NCBI GenBank assembly: GCA_023457255.1
Contig: JAEWMB010000020.1
Span: 186,001-250,000 of the forward strand
Direction of reading: 5' to 3'
Origin: Bacillota bacterium
Lineage (GTDB): Bacteria; Bacillota; Clostridia; Lachnospirales; Lachnospiraceae
DNA length: 64,000 nucleotides
Positions 24,496-34,231 of the stretch are shown here, in pieces. A model generated the notes under the pieces. That model saw only the letters and a program-made list of their open reading frames with translations. It searched no databases and had not been told where the DNA came from. Each line of letters opens with the position of its first letter. The stretch's first letter is position 1. The position numbers and the translations under genes are program-made.

Positions 24496-25965
24496 TTACT
24501 TATTTTCTTTCTGCTTTACAGGCTTTTTTATTGTTTTCCAAGCATGCATAGCAAGCGCCAGAGCAATTACTCCATAACAGATAAATACACGGAAATATTC
24601 ACCAATCAAAGAACTTCCAAATAGGTTGCTTGCGGAGAGCGGTGCAACAACAAACAGGGTGTGAAATAGGATAATACCAAGGATTGCTTGCTTATTATTC
24701 GCCATTTGAACACTAGCTCCACCTACAAGTAGGGCAGCGATTGCATATTGACCAACCATAGAATGGGCTCCATAGGTGGAAAAGGTTCCAAGGTTTTGAA
24801 GGTAAATTAATTGTCCCCAGCTTGCTAAAACCGTAGAGATACACATCGCTATAATACGAGTCTTATTAACATTAATACCGGCTGAGTTGGCAACCGTTCT
24901 GCTCTGTCCTACCGTACGCATATTCTGACCAAGTTTCGTACTTAAAAGCCAGCGATTGAACCCGCAAATTAAAATAATAGCGGCATAAGTACATACTGGA
25001 AGAGAGATACTTAGTGTAATATCATAAATCACAGGAACATAGGTCAGAGCATATACAATGGCAGCTACAATTAGTATAGCTAGGTATCTGTTGATTTCAG
25101 TCCCTTTCTGTTTTTGTATTAACTTAACCACACAAATCTTAATGACAGAGAAAAGGCAAGCTAACACACAGCCTATTGTAATCGCATCTAATAATAAAAG
25201 ACGATCTGCACCGAGAAAATCACGGATAGCTGGTATCAAAGTCATAATTAGTAAAAGAATCGTGCCGCCTATTTTCACGAAGTATAATTTATAATCTGAA
25301 TTCTCATCCTTCTTTTTTCGTATGATAACATTTGCTACACAGATTATAACATACAGAGCAAAAAGAATTCGAAGTAAAAGCAGCATACTAACGGTATCTA
25401 GGGAATACTTTAGGTTTCCCGTTAAATCTATGGTATTTTTGACGCCAATTCCGCCTGCAATCATTAATGTAGTATCCTTGATTGGAATAATAGCTCCAAG
25501 AATAAAGAGGAAGAAAAGCTGATAGAGCCCATCTGCACAGAAAGCAACTACCATACCGGTAATCATTTCAGCGCCCTTTGTTTTATTGTAGAGACAACCC
25601 ACGAGAAATCCAAACAAAATAGCGATAGGGGTACAGATTATTACGCATAGAATCAATCCGGTAATTCCAGTAAAGCCCCAATATACAACAAAGAAAATAG
25701 AAATCTGAGCAGCCATGGCACCAACTACGACAGCAAAGTTTAACCCTAAGCCAGCCAATACCGGGATAATTAGTGCAAGAACTAAAAAGGTATTTCTTCC
25801 GAATCTCGCAAATACTTCCGAAACCGTAAAGTTTAATGGTTTTCCGGTAGTAGCGATACCTATCATACAAAGGATAAGGAACATAAGTACAACCTTATTG
25901 GAATAGATGTTTTTTAATCCATCACCAAGTTGTTTTTTGGAATAGGAAAGAAAATTATTCTTCAT
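24496..25965 (-). CDS. ABC importer permease (BPD_transp_2 family), second subunit
   Basis: Membrane subunit of the four-gene importer read from 29974 down to 24496. The 489-residue protein has about ten to twelve hydrophobic segments. It carries the RbsC/BmpC-type cytoplasmic loop around GQNMRTVGQSRTVANSAGINV, the site that contacts the ATPase. The GTG at 25974 is also in frame, but the ATG at 25965 has the perfect ribosome site GAGGAGGTG. The start overlaps the end of the upstream permease by 11 bp, indicating coupled translation. It should pair with that permease as a heterodimer. Substrate is unknown: a nucleoside, sugar or similar small polar molecule is likely from the family. Confidence 0.85.
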   Translation of the reverse strand: MKNNFLSYSKKQLGDGLKNIYSNKVVLMFLILCMIGIATTGKPLNFTVSEVFARFGRNTFLVLALIIPVLAGLGLNFAVVVGAMAAQISIFFVVYWGFTGITGLILCVIICTPIAILFGFLVGCLYNKTKGAEMITGMVVAFCADGLYQLFFLFILGAIIPIKDTTLMIAGGIGVKNTIDLTGNLKYSLDTVSMLLLLRILFALYVIICVANVIIRKKKDENSDYKLYFVKIGGTILLLIMTLIPAIRDFLGADRLLLLDAITIGCVLACLFSVIKICVVKLIQKQKGTEINRYLAILIVAAIVYALTYVPVIYDITLSISLPVCTYAAIILICGFNRWLLSTKLGQNMRTVGQSRTVANSAGINVNKTRIIAMCISTVLASWGQLIYLQNLGTFSTYGAHSMVGQYAIAALLVGGASVQMANNKQAILGIILFHTLFVVAPLSASNLFGSSLIGEYFRVFICYGVIALALAMHAWKTIKKPVKQKENK

Positions 25966-27058
25966 TTGAAGCACCTCCTCTGGCCTTTGTTAGAGCATAA
26001 AGGATAATTCCATTGGAAATAATCATACGCATGATGTCGGAAAGGTCAGTTCCGATAAGAACTTTATTTGCAACCGGAAGCGCAATTACTAAAAGACCCT
26101 GGAATAAAAATGTACCAACAATAACATGGACGATTTTCGCTCTCATGGTACTGGCACCACCAATTAATATAGCAGCAACACAGGCAAATCCCATATTTAA
26201 TGGTGCATTATACATCTGTAGGAAGCCAAATGCCTGAGCGTAGGTAATAATACCAATGGCTCCCAGAGAAGTGGATAGGGCAGTACCGATAATTCTTGTT
26301 TTATTTACATTGATGCCACTTGCCTTTGCAAAATTAGGATTCGCGCCGGCCGCACTCATAGCGATACCTGTCTTACTACGCATAAATAAATATACCAAAA
26401 AGCATAGGAAAAAGAAAAATAACAATAAGCCGGTAGGAACGAACAATCCTCGTTCAGGATTACCGATGGTAAACGCACCAGCTTTGTTCATAATTTCACT
26501 AAAGCTATTTTCTAAACTAATGGTATTTCTCGCACCTTCTCCACCAATTGGCCATTTAATATCACCGTTTTTAAATGGAAGGGTTACCCAGAGAATATTC
26601 ATAAATGCAATAATAGAGAATCCTACATAAGTAGATACTGTCATTTCGGAACCCTTTACACGATTCAGCAGGATTCCGTAACCAACGCCTACAAGCCAGG
26701 CAATAAGAGCGGATAACACGATGGCAAACAGGATAGCTGCCCATGCACCTAGTGTTTTATTCCCGTCAAATATGGAAAGGTTCGCAATATTAAGTTCGAT
26801 TGCTGCAAGAGAACCAAACAATCCACAAACAATACCAAGACTTACGCCAAAATTAGGGCCAATACCGCATTGTATGGAAGGAACCATCGCAAGTACTAGA
26901 ATACCATACATTCCCCAGCGTCTTAGCACATTACTTAAGAGTGATAAAATATCCATCTTATAGAAACCGGCCGCAAAAAGTACGATAATGAAGAAGGTAG
27001 AAATAATTAATCTTGGAAGACCTATCGCATGATAAATGCTTTGTACTTTTTTACTCAT
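25955..27058 (-). CDS. ABC importer permease (BPD_transp_2 family), first subunit
   Basis: A 367-residue polytopic membrane protein with about nine to ten hydrophobic segments and the family loop AAGANPNFAKASGINVNKTR, equivalent to that of its partner. The shared GINVNKTRII motif shows that the two permeases arose by duplication. The ribosome site GAGGAGGTG lies within the last codons of the ATPase gene. The start overlaps that gene by 8 bp, and its own end overlaps the next permease, so the three genes form a tightly coupled set. Located in the cytoplasmic membrane. Confidence 0.87.
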   Translation of the reverse strand: MSKKVQSIYHAIGLPRLIISTFFIIVLFAAGFYKMDILSLLSNVLRRWGMYGILVLAMVPSIQCGIGPNFGVSLGIVCGLFGSLAAIELNIANLSIFDGNKTLGAWAAILFAIVLSALIAWLVGVGYGILLNRVKGSEMTVSTYVGFSIIAFMNILWVTLPFKNGDIKWPIGGEGARNTISLENSFSEIMNKAGAFTIGNPERGLFVPTGLLLFFFFLCFLVYLFMRSKTGIAMSAAGANPNFAKASGINVNKTRIIGTALSTSLGAIGIITYAQAFGFLQMYNAPLNMGFACVAAILIGGASTMRAKIVHVIVGTFLFQGLLVIALPVANKVLIGTDLSDIMRMIISNGIILYALTKARGGASNEE

Positions 27059-28652
27059 CCTTATTCACCTCCTCTGTCAAACCGGACATTGCCAGACCGA
27101 AATCCGTATCCGAATCATCTGATTTTAGGATTCTTGCAACTTTTCCTTCTGATACAATTGCAATTCTATCACAAATACTTCTAAGTTCATTTAATTCTGA
27201 ACTTACCATCAGTATCGTTAAGCCTTGTTCACGGTTTAACTTTGCCAATAATTCAATCACCAATTTTTTAGCTCCGATATCAATTCCCCTTGTTGGCTCT
27301 GATACGATTAAAAGCTTTGGAGCTAACGTTAGTGCACGAGCGATGCACACTTTTTGTTGATTTCCTCCCGATAGTCTGCCTACCGGCTGCTCAGGACCGG
27401 TGCACCTGATATCTAATGTCTTAATCATTTGTTTCACATGCTGTACCGCAGACTTTTTATGATATAATTTGGTGATTCCTAAATTGTATAAAAACTTGTT
27501 CTGTACTTGCATTGCAGTAAAAACAATATTTTGTTCAATAGAATCATTTAACAATAGCCCTACACCACGCCGATCCTCTGATACAAAGGCAATTCCTTTC
27601 TTTAAAGCATCACCTAGTACTTTTGTATTAATTTCCTCCCCATCAAAATAGATGGTACCTTCGGAATCATATAGTCCCATAATTCCATTTGGTATCCCTA
27701 ATTTCCCTTGACCTGCAAGTCCTCCGATTCCAAGTATTTCGCCACGCTGGATGGAAAGTTCCACTTGATTTACCTTTTCCCCAGGCATATTGACGGAAAA
27801 ATTACTAAGTTTCAGTATGATATCCTCTTTCTTTAAGTTTCTGGTATCTTCTGTTTCCTCCAATAGCTTTTCAACCTTACGGCCAATCATCATTTCTGCA
27901 ATTTTCGCAGCACTTGTTTCTTTTGTGAGTACACGGTTAACCAATGAGCCATCTCTTAAGACGGTCATACTGTCGGTTACTTGCATCACTTCATCAATAC
28001 GGTGAGTAATAAAGATGATTGCAATTCCTTTGGAGGACAGCAGACGCATAGTATCAAGCAGACGCTCTGCCTCACTCTCCGTAAGAACAGCAGTAGGTTC
28101 ATCAAAGATTAAAAGCTTAATTCCCTGTTTGTCTATTTCTCTGGCTATTTCGATAAACTGCATATAACCGACAGGAAGTCCCTTTACCTGTACATATTCT
28201 TCAATGTCAAGCCCAATGGTATCCAGTGCTTTTCTTGCATCCTTTGCCATTGTCTTTTGATCCAGCTTTTCAAGTGATTTGCTAAATACCCTACTTAAGA
28301 AAGTAGGAGTAGTTATCTCACGGCCTATCTTAATATTTTCAGTAATGGTAAATCCCGGAAGAAGCATAAATTCCTGATGAACCATTCCAATTCCTAATTC
28401 CATGGCTTTTTGAGGACTATCAATGGTAACCGGTACACCATCGATTTCAATTGAGCCATCAAAACCGCCTGTATTATGAACAACAGGCATTCCGAATAAA
28501 ATATTCATTAAAGTCGACTTACCCGCGCCATTTTCCCCCATAAGTGCATGGATTTCACCGGGAGCTATCTCTATGTTAATTTTTTTTAATACTTGGTTCC
28601 CGAAGTAATCCTTCGAAATATTATTCATTTTAAGAACATATTTCGTTTCCAT
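27051..28652 (-). CDS. ABC importer ATPase with two nucleotide-binding domains
   Basis: A 533-residue tandem ATPase of the RbsA/MglA/BmpB kind that powers the two permeases. Domain 1 (about 5-255) has a good Walker A GENGAGKS (39-46) and Walker B LLIFDEPTA (180-188), but its signature is degenerate (LPVGYMQ instead of LSGGQ). Domain 2 (about 278-530) has a perfect signature LSGGNQQ (427-433), but a defective Walker A (GLAGQGKL, 311-318, no Ser/Thr after Lys) and Walker B with Ser for Asp (LLIVSEPT). Only one composite ATP site therefore looks complete. The ribosome site AAAGGAGG is ideal. It lies 185 bp after the binding-protein gene. Confidence 0.9.
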   Translation of the reverse strand: METKYVLKMNNISKDYFGNQVLKKINIEIAPGEIHALMGENGAGKSTLMNILFGMPVVHNTGGFDGSIEIDGVPVTIDSPQKAMELGIGMVHQEFMLLPGFTITENIKIGREITTPTFLSRVFSKSLEKLDQKTMAKDARKALDTIGLDIEEYVQVKGLPVGYMQFIEIAREIDKQGIKLLIFDEPTAVLTESEAERLLDTMRLLSSKGIAIIFITHRIDEVMQVTDSMTVLRDGSLVNRVLTKETSAAKIAEMMIGRKVEKLLEETEDTRNLKKEDIILKLSNFSVNMPGEKVNQVELSIQRGEILGIGGLAGQGKLGIPNGIMGLYDSEGTIYFDGEEINTKVLGDALKKGIAFVSEDRRGVGLLLNDSIEQNIVFTAMQVQNKFLYNLGITKLYHKKSAVQHVKQMIKTLDIRCTGPEQPVGRLSGGNQQKVCIARALTLAPKLLIVSEPTRGIDIGAKKLVIELLAKLNREQGLTILMVSSELNELRSICDRIAIVSEGKVARILKSDDSDTDFGLAMSGLTEEVNKDE

Positions 28653-28681
28653 ACAATACCTCCTTTGATGTAAATAACAAA

Positions 28682-28717
28682 GGTTCCCAACTGTTTTGTT
28701 TTGGTAACGTGGGAACC
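28682..28717 (-). promoter_or_regulatory. Stem-loop between binding-protein and ATPase genes
   Basis: Perfect 8-bp arms GGTTCCCA (28682-28689) and TGGGAACC (28710-28717). Hairpins in this position often protect the binding-protein message and lower expression of the transporter genes downstream. Confidence 0.5.
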
Positions 28718-28837
28718 AATGTACTTACATTTTAATTACATAATAAAACTGACAAGAAGATGCAAAGCAAATTCTTATAAAAGCACTGATTTTAAGTCAT
28801 TCTCTGTGTTCGGAATAAGGTCTTTGTTCCAATCCGA

Positions 28838-29974
28838 TTAAAAATCATAGAACGGACAAAGCAGAAGATAGAAGTTCTCTAAAGTTCCTTTGGTTTCATC
28901 TACATAATTTGAAACCTTAACTTCCTGTCCGCCGGCTACTTCATTAAATATCTTAAAGAGTACTTCTTCGTCAACAGTTCCATTGGTACGGCCTTCGCAA
29001 AATTCAATTGCATATTTTACACTTGACTCAACCATTAACATATTAACCGGTACACTCCAGGTAGACATTCTACCTGTGTTTCCATATCCGGCAACTTTAG
29101 TTGTGATAGAATTTAACATATAATCAACATCACCTTCATGACCTGTAACATCAATTCCCATCGCAGCAGGATATCCGTGATAAGGAGATGGACAGCATTG
29201 TTGAGGGAAAATTGCATTTTGTTCTGCAATGGTACGGATTAACGGTTCTTGCATGGAACAGTTGGTGCTAAAGAATGCAGTATCTTTTCCATATTGTCTT
29301 ACATATTCCGGAATATTTTCAATAATCCATTGCTGTGCACCAGATACGCCGGCATCCCCTGTTGGGTCTGGAGCGGTTGCCTCCACATACTCGATACCTA
29401 ATTTTTCACAAGTGGAAACAAATAGATCACGGCGGGCAGCTATTGTAGCATAGGAGAGATGACGAGCAAAAGAAATATGTACAAATGTTTTTGCTCCTTG
29501 TTTTACAGCTTGTTCGATTACTGAAGTTCCCATTGATATTTCATCTACCAAGAGACTAATATCGGCTTTGCTGGCAATGGTTGCCGGATCTTCTGCGATA
29601 ACACCACAGATAAATAACATATCCGGTCTTGTTTCACGTACTTTGTCAATTGCTGCAGCCGCACCCGGTACTGCCTGTACGAATACAATTGCTTTGACGT
29701 CCTTATCACTTGCAAGACTAACGACCTGCGCTATGGTTGCTTCGGTCTCTGTCGAAAAGTTATCAGGATAGGTAGCAGTCACGATTTTTTCTTTTCCATA
29801 CTCTGCAAGCATCTGCTGTGCAGCCTGATATTCCTCTTCCCCTTGGGACACCGTACCTGTAATAATTCCTATTTTGTAATTGGAACTATTGCCGGATGTT
29901 ACAGTATTACCTCTGCATCCCGCGGTCATTAACACCATACAGAGGATAAGCAATAAACTAAAAATTCTTTTCAT
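28838..29974 (-). CDS. DUF3798 substrate-binding lipoprotein
   Basis: First gene of the importer operon: a 378-residue lipoprotein attached outside the membrane. The signal peptide ends in the lipobox LMTAGC with Cys20 as the lipid site. The mature part matches DUF3798, with YKIGIITGTVSQGEEEY, AIVFVQAVPGAAAAIDKVR and GIDVTGHEGDVDYM. It has the two-lobed periplasmic-binding-protein type of fold found in sugar and BMP-like receptors. It carries an unusual number of Cys and Trp residues near residues 245-300 (CCPSPYHGYP). The ligand is unknown. The ribosome site is AAAGGAG. It is separated from the ATPase gene by a 185-bp gap with a stem-loop. Confidence 0.85.
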   Translation of the reverse strand: MKRIFSLLLILCMVLMTAGCRGNTVTSGNSSNYKIGIITGTVSQGEEEYQAAQQMLAEYGKEKIVTATYPDNFSTETEATIAQVVSLASDKDVKAIVFVQAVPGAAAAIDKVRETRPDMLFICGVIAEDPATIASKADISLLVDEISMGTSVIEQAVKQGAKTFVHISFARHLSYATIAARRDLFVSTCEKLGIEYVEATAPDPTGDAGVSGAQQWIIENIPEYVRQYGKDTAFFSTNCSMQEPLIRTIAEQNAIFPQQCCPSPYHGYPAAMGIDVTGHEGDVDYMLNSITTKVAGYGNTGRMSTWSVPVNMLMVESSVKYAIEFCEGRTNGTVDEEVLFKIFNEVAGGQEVKVSNYVDETKGTLENFYLLLCPFYDF

Positions 29975-30300
29975 AGCGTTTTCTCCTTTTTATTTTGTTT
30001 CAGTTGATTAGCCAAAAATGATTGGTTATTATTAACAATTCATGCCTGTATTTTTCAACTGAGTAGATATATTTTACTAATAAAAGAAGCAAATGACAAG
30101 TGGAAAATTTATTAAATTAAAGTGTTACGTATTAAAGCGTTGCGCTGTAAAGTAATATCTAAATGCCGTAAAAAATAAAATTATTTTGTTAAGTTAATAA
30201 TAAAATTGATTTCCAATCATCTCACATAATTCTTTGCCATTTGTAAAAAATAGTTTTATCAGCCTATAAAACGTTTTTTGGGTTAGAAATGAGGAAAACT
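29975..30300. other. Divergent intergenic region, importer / hydrogenase
   Basis: This 326-bp AT-rich region should hold promoters in both directions. I could not assign convincing hexamers. A short AT-rich hairpin (GTTTTAT 30253-30259 / ATAAAAC 30266-30272) followed by GTTTTTT lies 29 bp before the hydrogenase start and could be a weak attenuator. Confidence 0.4.
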
Positions 30301-32235
30301 ATGAATAACGACAAAACTTTTATCTTAAACTCTCCTTTAGGTTCCATTTTTCCAGGATTTCAAGAAGATGATCTAAAAGAAATATCTGAAAATGACAAAA
30401 ATCTAGTCGCAGTGTCCGGTAAAATCAAAAAGCCCGGTATTATTACTTTAACAAGCAATACGACATTGCGTGATATAATCGAATTATCCGGTGGTATGCT
30501 AAACGACAGACCATTAAAAGCTGCACAGCTTGGTCTTCCTTTTGGCGGCTTTTATACAAAAAAAGATATTGACCGGATTATTACAACAGATTCCTTTGAA
30601 GAAGGCATAAGCCATTCCATTATTATACTTTCGGAAGAGGATTGTATCATTCAGTATGCAAAATTCTACATCGATTATCTACTTGGTAAAATAAGCGGCG
30701 GTTTTATCGACCATTATATTCCGGCACTGCCTGAGATACTCCAGATGGTTAAAGTTTTAAATCGTATCAGCAAGGGAAGATCTAATATGAGAGATATCTT
30801 TCTTCTAAGAGAACTTTCCCAAACTGTAAAAGAAAAGGTACATCAAACTTATAATCTCATTGAAGAAGTCATTAGCTGCTTCTATGATGAGATAAAAGAT
30901 CATGTGGAAGATAACCGTTGCTACACTCTGCAATGTAATAACCTAACAAAGCTAACGATAATGGATACCTGTATCGGTTGTGACAAATGCACAAAAGTAT
31001 GTCCGGTAGATTGTATTGTTGGAGATTTTAAAGAACAGCATTATATTGATTATACAAGGTGCACCCATTGTGGAGCTTGTCTTAGTACCTGTCCTGTAAA
31101 TGCCATCACTTCCGGAAATAACTCCATATTATTTTTAAGAGATTTAGCAACTCCAAATAAAATTGTAATCACACAAATGGCTCCTTCTGTTCGTGTGGCA
31201 ATTGGTGAGGCTTTTGGATTTGAGCCCGGTGCCAATGTGGAAAAAAAGATAGCGGCAGGGCTTAGAAAACTAGGAGTGGATTATGTGTTCGATACCACCT
31301 GGGCAGCCGACTTAACAATTATGGAAGAGGCAAATGAACTAGCAGAAAGAGTGAAGAGGTATCTGGATGGAGATAGGGAGGTAAAACTCCCAATCCTTAC
31401 CTCCTGTTGTCCGGCTTGGGTAAAATTCATTGAGCAAAACTATGGAGATATGTTAGATGTACCCTCCACTGCAAAATCTCCAATGCAGATGTTTGCTGCA
31501 GTTGCAAAGGACCTTTGGGGTAAGGAGAAGGGACTTAGCAGAGAGCAGATTACTTCGGTTGCCATTATGCCATGCATCGCAAAAAAATACGAGGCTTCCA
31601 GGCCTGAATTTTCCAGAGGGCTTAATTATGATGTGGATTATGTTATTACAACTACCGAGCTTATTGATATTTTCAAGAAATCCAATCTTGACTTAAGTCA
31701 GCTAGAGGATGAAGAAATTGATCAGGTAATGGGAGAGTATACCGGCGCCGGTATTATTTTCGGCCGAACCGGCGGGGTAGTTGAAGCCGCAGCCAGAACT
31801 GCCGTCCATTTAATTACAGGAAAACGTGTTGATAACATCGAATTTACCAGTCTGCGCGGTTTTGAAGGGTTCCGTAGCTGCGAATTAACAGTAGGAGATT
31901 TGAAGCTGCGAATCGGTGTAACTTATGGACTTAAAGAAGCTAAAAAGATGTTGGATAAGATCCGCTCAGGAGAGGAATTTTACCATGCAATAGAAATTAT
32001 GGCATGTCCCGGCGGTTGTATCGGAGGAGGCGGACAGCCAAGAGCAAAAAAAAGAGAAGAAACAATTAAAAACAGAATGGAAGGGCTGAATGAGATTGAC
32101 CGTTCTTTGCCGCTCCGCAGATCAAATGAAAATCCGGCAGTACTTGCAATTTATGATAAATTTTTAGATTATCCGCTTAGTAATAAAGCTCAGGAACTAC
32201 TTCATACAAGATATTTTGTAAAGAGGAAGAAATAA
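30301..32235 (+). CDS. hydA: [FeFe] hydrogenase, modular, with SLBB and cluster-less NuoF-like N-terminal module
   Basis: Catalyses H2 formation or uptake in the cytoplasm. Using the ATG at 30301 (GAGG six bases upstream), the 644 residues are: an SLBB domain (about 36-75, KIKKPGI then TTLRDIIELSGG); a helical module (about 120-205) resembling the 4Fe-4S end domain of NuoF/HydB but without its cysteines; two [4Fe-4S] ferredoxin motifs (Cys224/227/230/234 and 254/257/260/264); and the H-cluster domain. The latter has TSCCPAW (Cys369/370), MPCIAKK (Cys425), MACPGGCIGGGGQP (Cys569/573), and the small-subunit tail at the end. The electron donor is probably ferredoxin or a NuoF/E-like partner. hydE, hydG and hydF lie 12 kb downstream. 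It is monocistronic, with its own terminator. Confidence 0.93.
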   Translation: MNNDKTFILNSPLGSIFPGFQEDDLKEISENDKNLVAVSGKIKKPGIITLTSNTTLRDIIELSGGMLNDRPLKAAQLGLPFGGFYTKKDIDRIITTDSFEEGISHSIIILSEEDCIIQYAKFYIDYLLGKISGGFIDHYIPALPEILQMVKVLNRISKGRSNMRDIFLLRELSQTVKEKVHQTYNLIEEVISCFYDEIKDHVEDNRCYTLQCNNLTKLTIMDTCIGCDKCTKVCPVDCIVGDFKEQHYIDYTRCTHCGACLSTCPVNAITSGNNSILFLRDLATPNKIVITQMAPSVRVAIGEAFGFEPGANVEKKIAAGLRKLGVDYVFDTTWAADLTIMEEANELAERVKRYLDGDREVKLPILTSCCPAWVKFIEQNYGDMLDVPSTAKSPMQMFAAVAKDLWGKEKGLSREQITSVAIMPCIAKKYEASRPEFSRGLNYDVDYVITTTELIDIFKKSNLDLSQLEDEEIDQVMGEYTGAGIIFGRTGGVVEAAARTAVHLITGKRVDNIEFTSLRGFEGFRSCELTVGDLKLRIGVTYGLKEAKKMLDKIRSGEEFYHAIEIMACPGGCIGGGGQPRAKKREETIKNRMEGLNEIDRSLPLRRSNENPAVLAIYDKFLDYPLSNKAQELLHTRYFVKRKK

Positions 32236-32313
32236 GGAGAGCATGACCTCATTTGTTTCTGTTTTAAAAATGATATAATGAAAATAGAATTAGCCTTAAA
32301 ACTCGTTTGGATA

Positions 32314-32355
32314 AAAACTCGTGGATGCGTATTTTATTCAATACGAGTTTTTTCC
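32314..32355 (+). terminator. Intrinsic terminator after hydA
   Basis: AAAACTCGT (32314-32322) pairs with ACGAGTTTT (32343-32351), followed by T residues. Confidence 0.75.
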
Positions 32356-32373
32356 TAAAAGATAAGTTTTTTA

Positions 32374-32402
32374 TTGCATAATTCTATAACAAACGGTACA
32401 AT
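32374..32402 (+). promoter_or_regulatory. Predicted sigma-A promoter of the GH5 gene
   Basis: TTGCAT (32374-32379), 17 bp, TACAAT (32397-32402), located 72 bp before the start codon. Confidence 0.5.
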
Positions 32403-32474
32403 TTTTACCATAGAGCAGTAAAATAGCTATGGCTTATTGGTAATCACTTTATTATTTGAAAGGATGAAGGCATT

Positions 32475-33803
32475 ATGAGAAAATTTTCAATTGTAGTATC
32501 AGGTACTTTTTTGTGTGCAACCTTACTTCTTGGCTGTAATCAGAAACTACCAGACGGTGATAAAACGTCATCAAATTTAAATTCGCAGACCGACAATCAA
32601 AATAAGGAAACACAAAATGCAGAATCTCCAACTTCACCCACCCCTATCATTACAATAATAGCAGATAGCAGCAGCGAGCAAAGTGAAATTGTTCCTCCTG
32701 AGCTTACTTTTAAGCAAAAAGAAATTCCGTCAAATCCAGCCATAGCATTTGTACATAACATGAAAATCGGATGGAACTTAGGGAATACCTTTGACGCTGT
32801 GAGTGATACCAATTTAGCGGATGAACTAAACTATGAAAGTTCCTGGAGCGGGATTAAGACAACCGAAGAGATGATTGTAGCAATAAAAGAAGCTGGCTTT
32901 CAGTCTATTAGAATCCCTGTATCGTGGCATAACCATGTTTCAGGTAATGATTTTAGGATAAGCGAAGTATGGCTTAATCGAGTACAGGAGGTAGTTGATT
33001 ATGCAGTTAATCATGACATGTATGTAATATTAAATACTCATCATGATGTAAGTAAAGACTTTTATTATCCGAGTAAGGAATATTTAGAATCCTCAAAAAA
33101 ATACATCAGAGCCATTTGGACACAGGTAAGTGAACGTTTTTCTTCCTATGGAGATAAACTGATATTTGAAGGAATGAACGAGCCGAGGCTTACCGGAACG
33201 AATTACGAATGGTGGTTAGATTTATCAAAACCGGAATGTAAAGAAGCAGTGGAATGTGTGAATCAGCTTAATCAGGAATTTGTTGATACTGTCCGTAACT
33301 CAGGAGGGGAGAATTCATCCAGATATCTACTTATCCCTGGGTATGTTGCTTCCTATCAATATGCTGTTATAAATGATTTTGTATTACCAAAAGATAACAT
33401 CCATGACCGTCTCATTGTTTCAGTACATGCCTATCTGCCATATGACTTTGCTCTAAAAAGTCCAAAGGAAAGCGGCAGCATAAAGGAATGGAACTCAAAC
33501 ATACCAGGATGCACCAAAGAAATAGATACTTTCTTAAATAATTTATATGACAAGTTTATAAAAAATGGAGTTCCTGTCATAATCGGTGAATTTGGAGCAA
33601 GAGACAAGGAGAATAATTTAGAGTCTCGTATGGAATATGCTACCTACTATGTGGGTGCCGCAAGAGCGAATGGTATCACCTGCTTTTGGTGGGACAATCA
33701 TGCATTCAGAGGGGATGGAGAAAACTTCGGGCTTTTTGACCGAAAGACTTGTACTATAAAATTTCCTGAGATATTACAAGGTTTAATGAAATATACTGAA
33801 TAA
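32475..33803 (+). CDS. GH5 endoglucanase-type lipoprotein
   Basis: A 442-residue cell-surface glycoside hydrolase cleaving beta-1,4-glucan or mannan-type chains. The lipobox LLLGC puts the lipid on Cys21. A Ser/Thr/Pro/Gln-rich linker (22-80) holds the enzyme away from the membrane. The catalytic domain (about 88-440) has GWNLGNTFDA (99-108), IRIPVSWHNH (145-154), NTHHDV, the acid/base Glu236 in GMNEPR and the nucleophile Glu372 in IIGEFGAR. There is no separate carbohydrate-binding module or dockerin. The GWNLGNT start resembles GH5 subfamily 4 enzymes, but the subfamily is not certain. The ribosome site is GAAAGGATG. Confidence 0.92.
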   Translation: MRKFSIVVSGTFLCATLLLGCNQKLPDGDKTSSNLNSQTDNQNKETQNAESPTSPTPIITIIADSSSEQSEIVPPELTFKQKEIPSNPAIAFVHNMKIGWNLGNTFDAVSDTNLADELNYESSWSGIKTTEEMIVAIKEAGFQSIRIPVSWHNHVSGNDFRISEVWLNRVQEVVDYAVNHDMYVILNTHHDVSKDFYYPSKEYLESSKKYIRAIWTQVSERFSSYGDKLIFEGMNEPRLTGTNYEWWLDLSKPECKEAVECVNQLNQEFVDTVRNSGGENSSRYLLIPGYVASYQYAVINDFVLPKDNIHDRLIVSVHAYLPYDFALKSPKESGSIKEWNSNIPGCTKEIDTFLNNLYDKFIKNGVPVIIGEFGARDKENNLESRMEYATYYVGAARANGITCFWWDNHAFRGDGENFGLFDRKTCTIKFPEILQGLMKYTE

Positions 33804-33881
33804 TATTGTCTATCGATACGGATAAGCCAGTGTATGCTTATAGTTATTTATGGATATCTTTCTATATCGGGATAAGTAGTT

Positions 33882-33948
33882 AAAGAGCCGTGACTGATCT
33901 TAGTAAGACGAATTTTTAATCTTACTGAAATCTTTCATGACTCTTTTT
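33882..33948 (+). terminator. Intrinsic terminator after the GH5 gene
   Basis: Imperfect long hairpin: AAAGAG...CTCTTT at the base and CTTAGTAAGA/TCTTACTGA near the loop, then TTTTT. Confidence 0.7.
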
Positions 33949-34231
33949 GATTATAGAATTGCATAAAGTGTTTTTTACAACAGTGAATGCCTTAATAAAA
34001 AACATACGGGTCAATCAACGGCAGGAAAGCCTGGTATCTGTTCCGATATAAATAAACCGGTTAAAGCAGCATGTAATCAGAGGTTGACACAGGATTAACA
34101 TAAGGTGATCGGCACTAGCTTGTCAAAATAAAGTTTCAGGCATAGTGCTGTTAGACAAATGATAGATTTTCATGTATAATAGCCATGTTGCCGTAGGGAT
34201 AACGAAAGAAATAATAGAGAAAGGTTTTTTT
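33949..34231 (+). promoter_or_regulatory. Intergenic region with a strong promoter
   Basis: About 280 bp without a gene. TAGACA (34152-34157), a 17-bp spacer and TATAAT (34175-34180) form a good sigma-A promoter for the small Cys protein and the sigma-like gene. Nothing else recognisable precedes it. Confidence 0.5.

Noticed and set aside
24496..29974. Many plus-strand frames across the importer operon
   Set aside because: All are antisense to well-supported genes. Their hydrophobic or Thr/Ile-rich composition comes from the reverse of membrane-protein codons.
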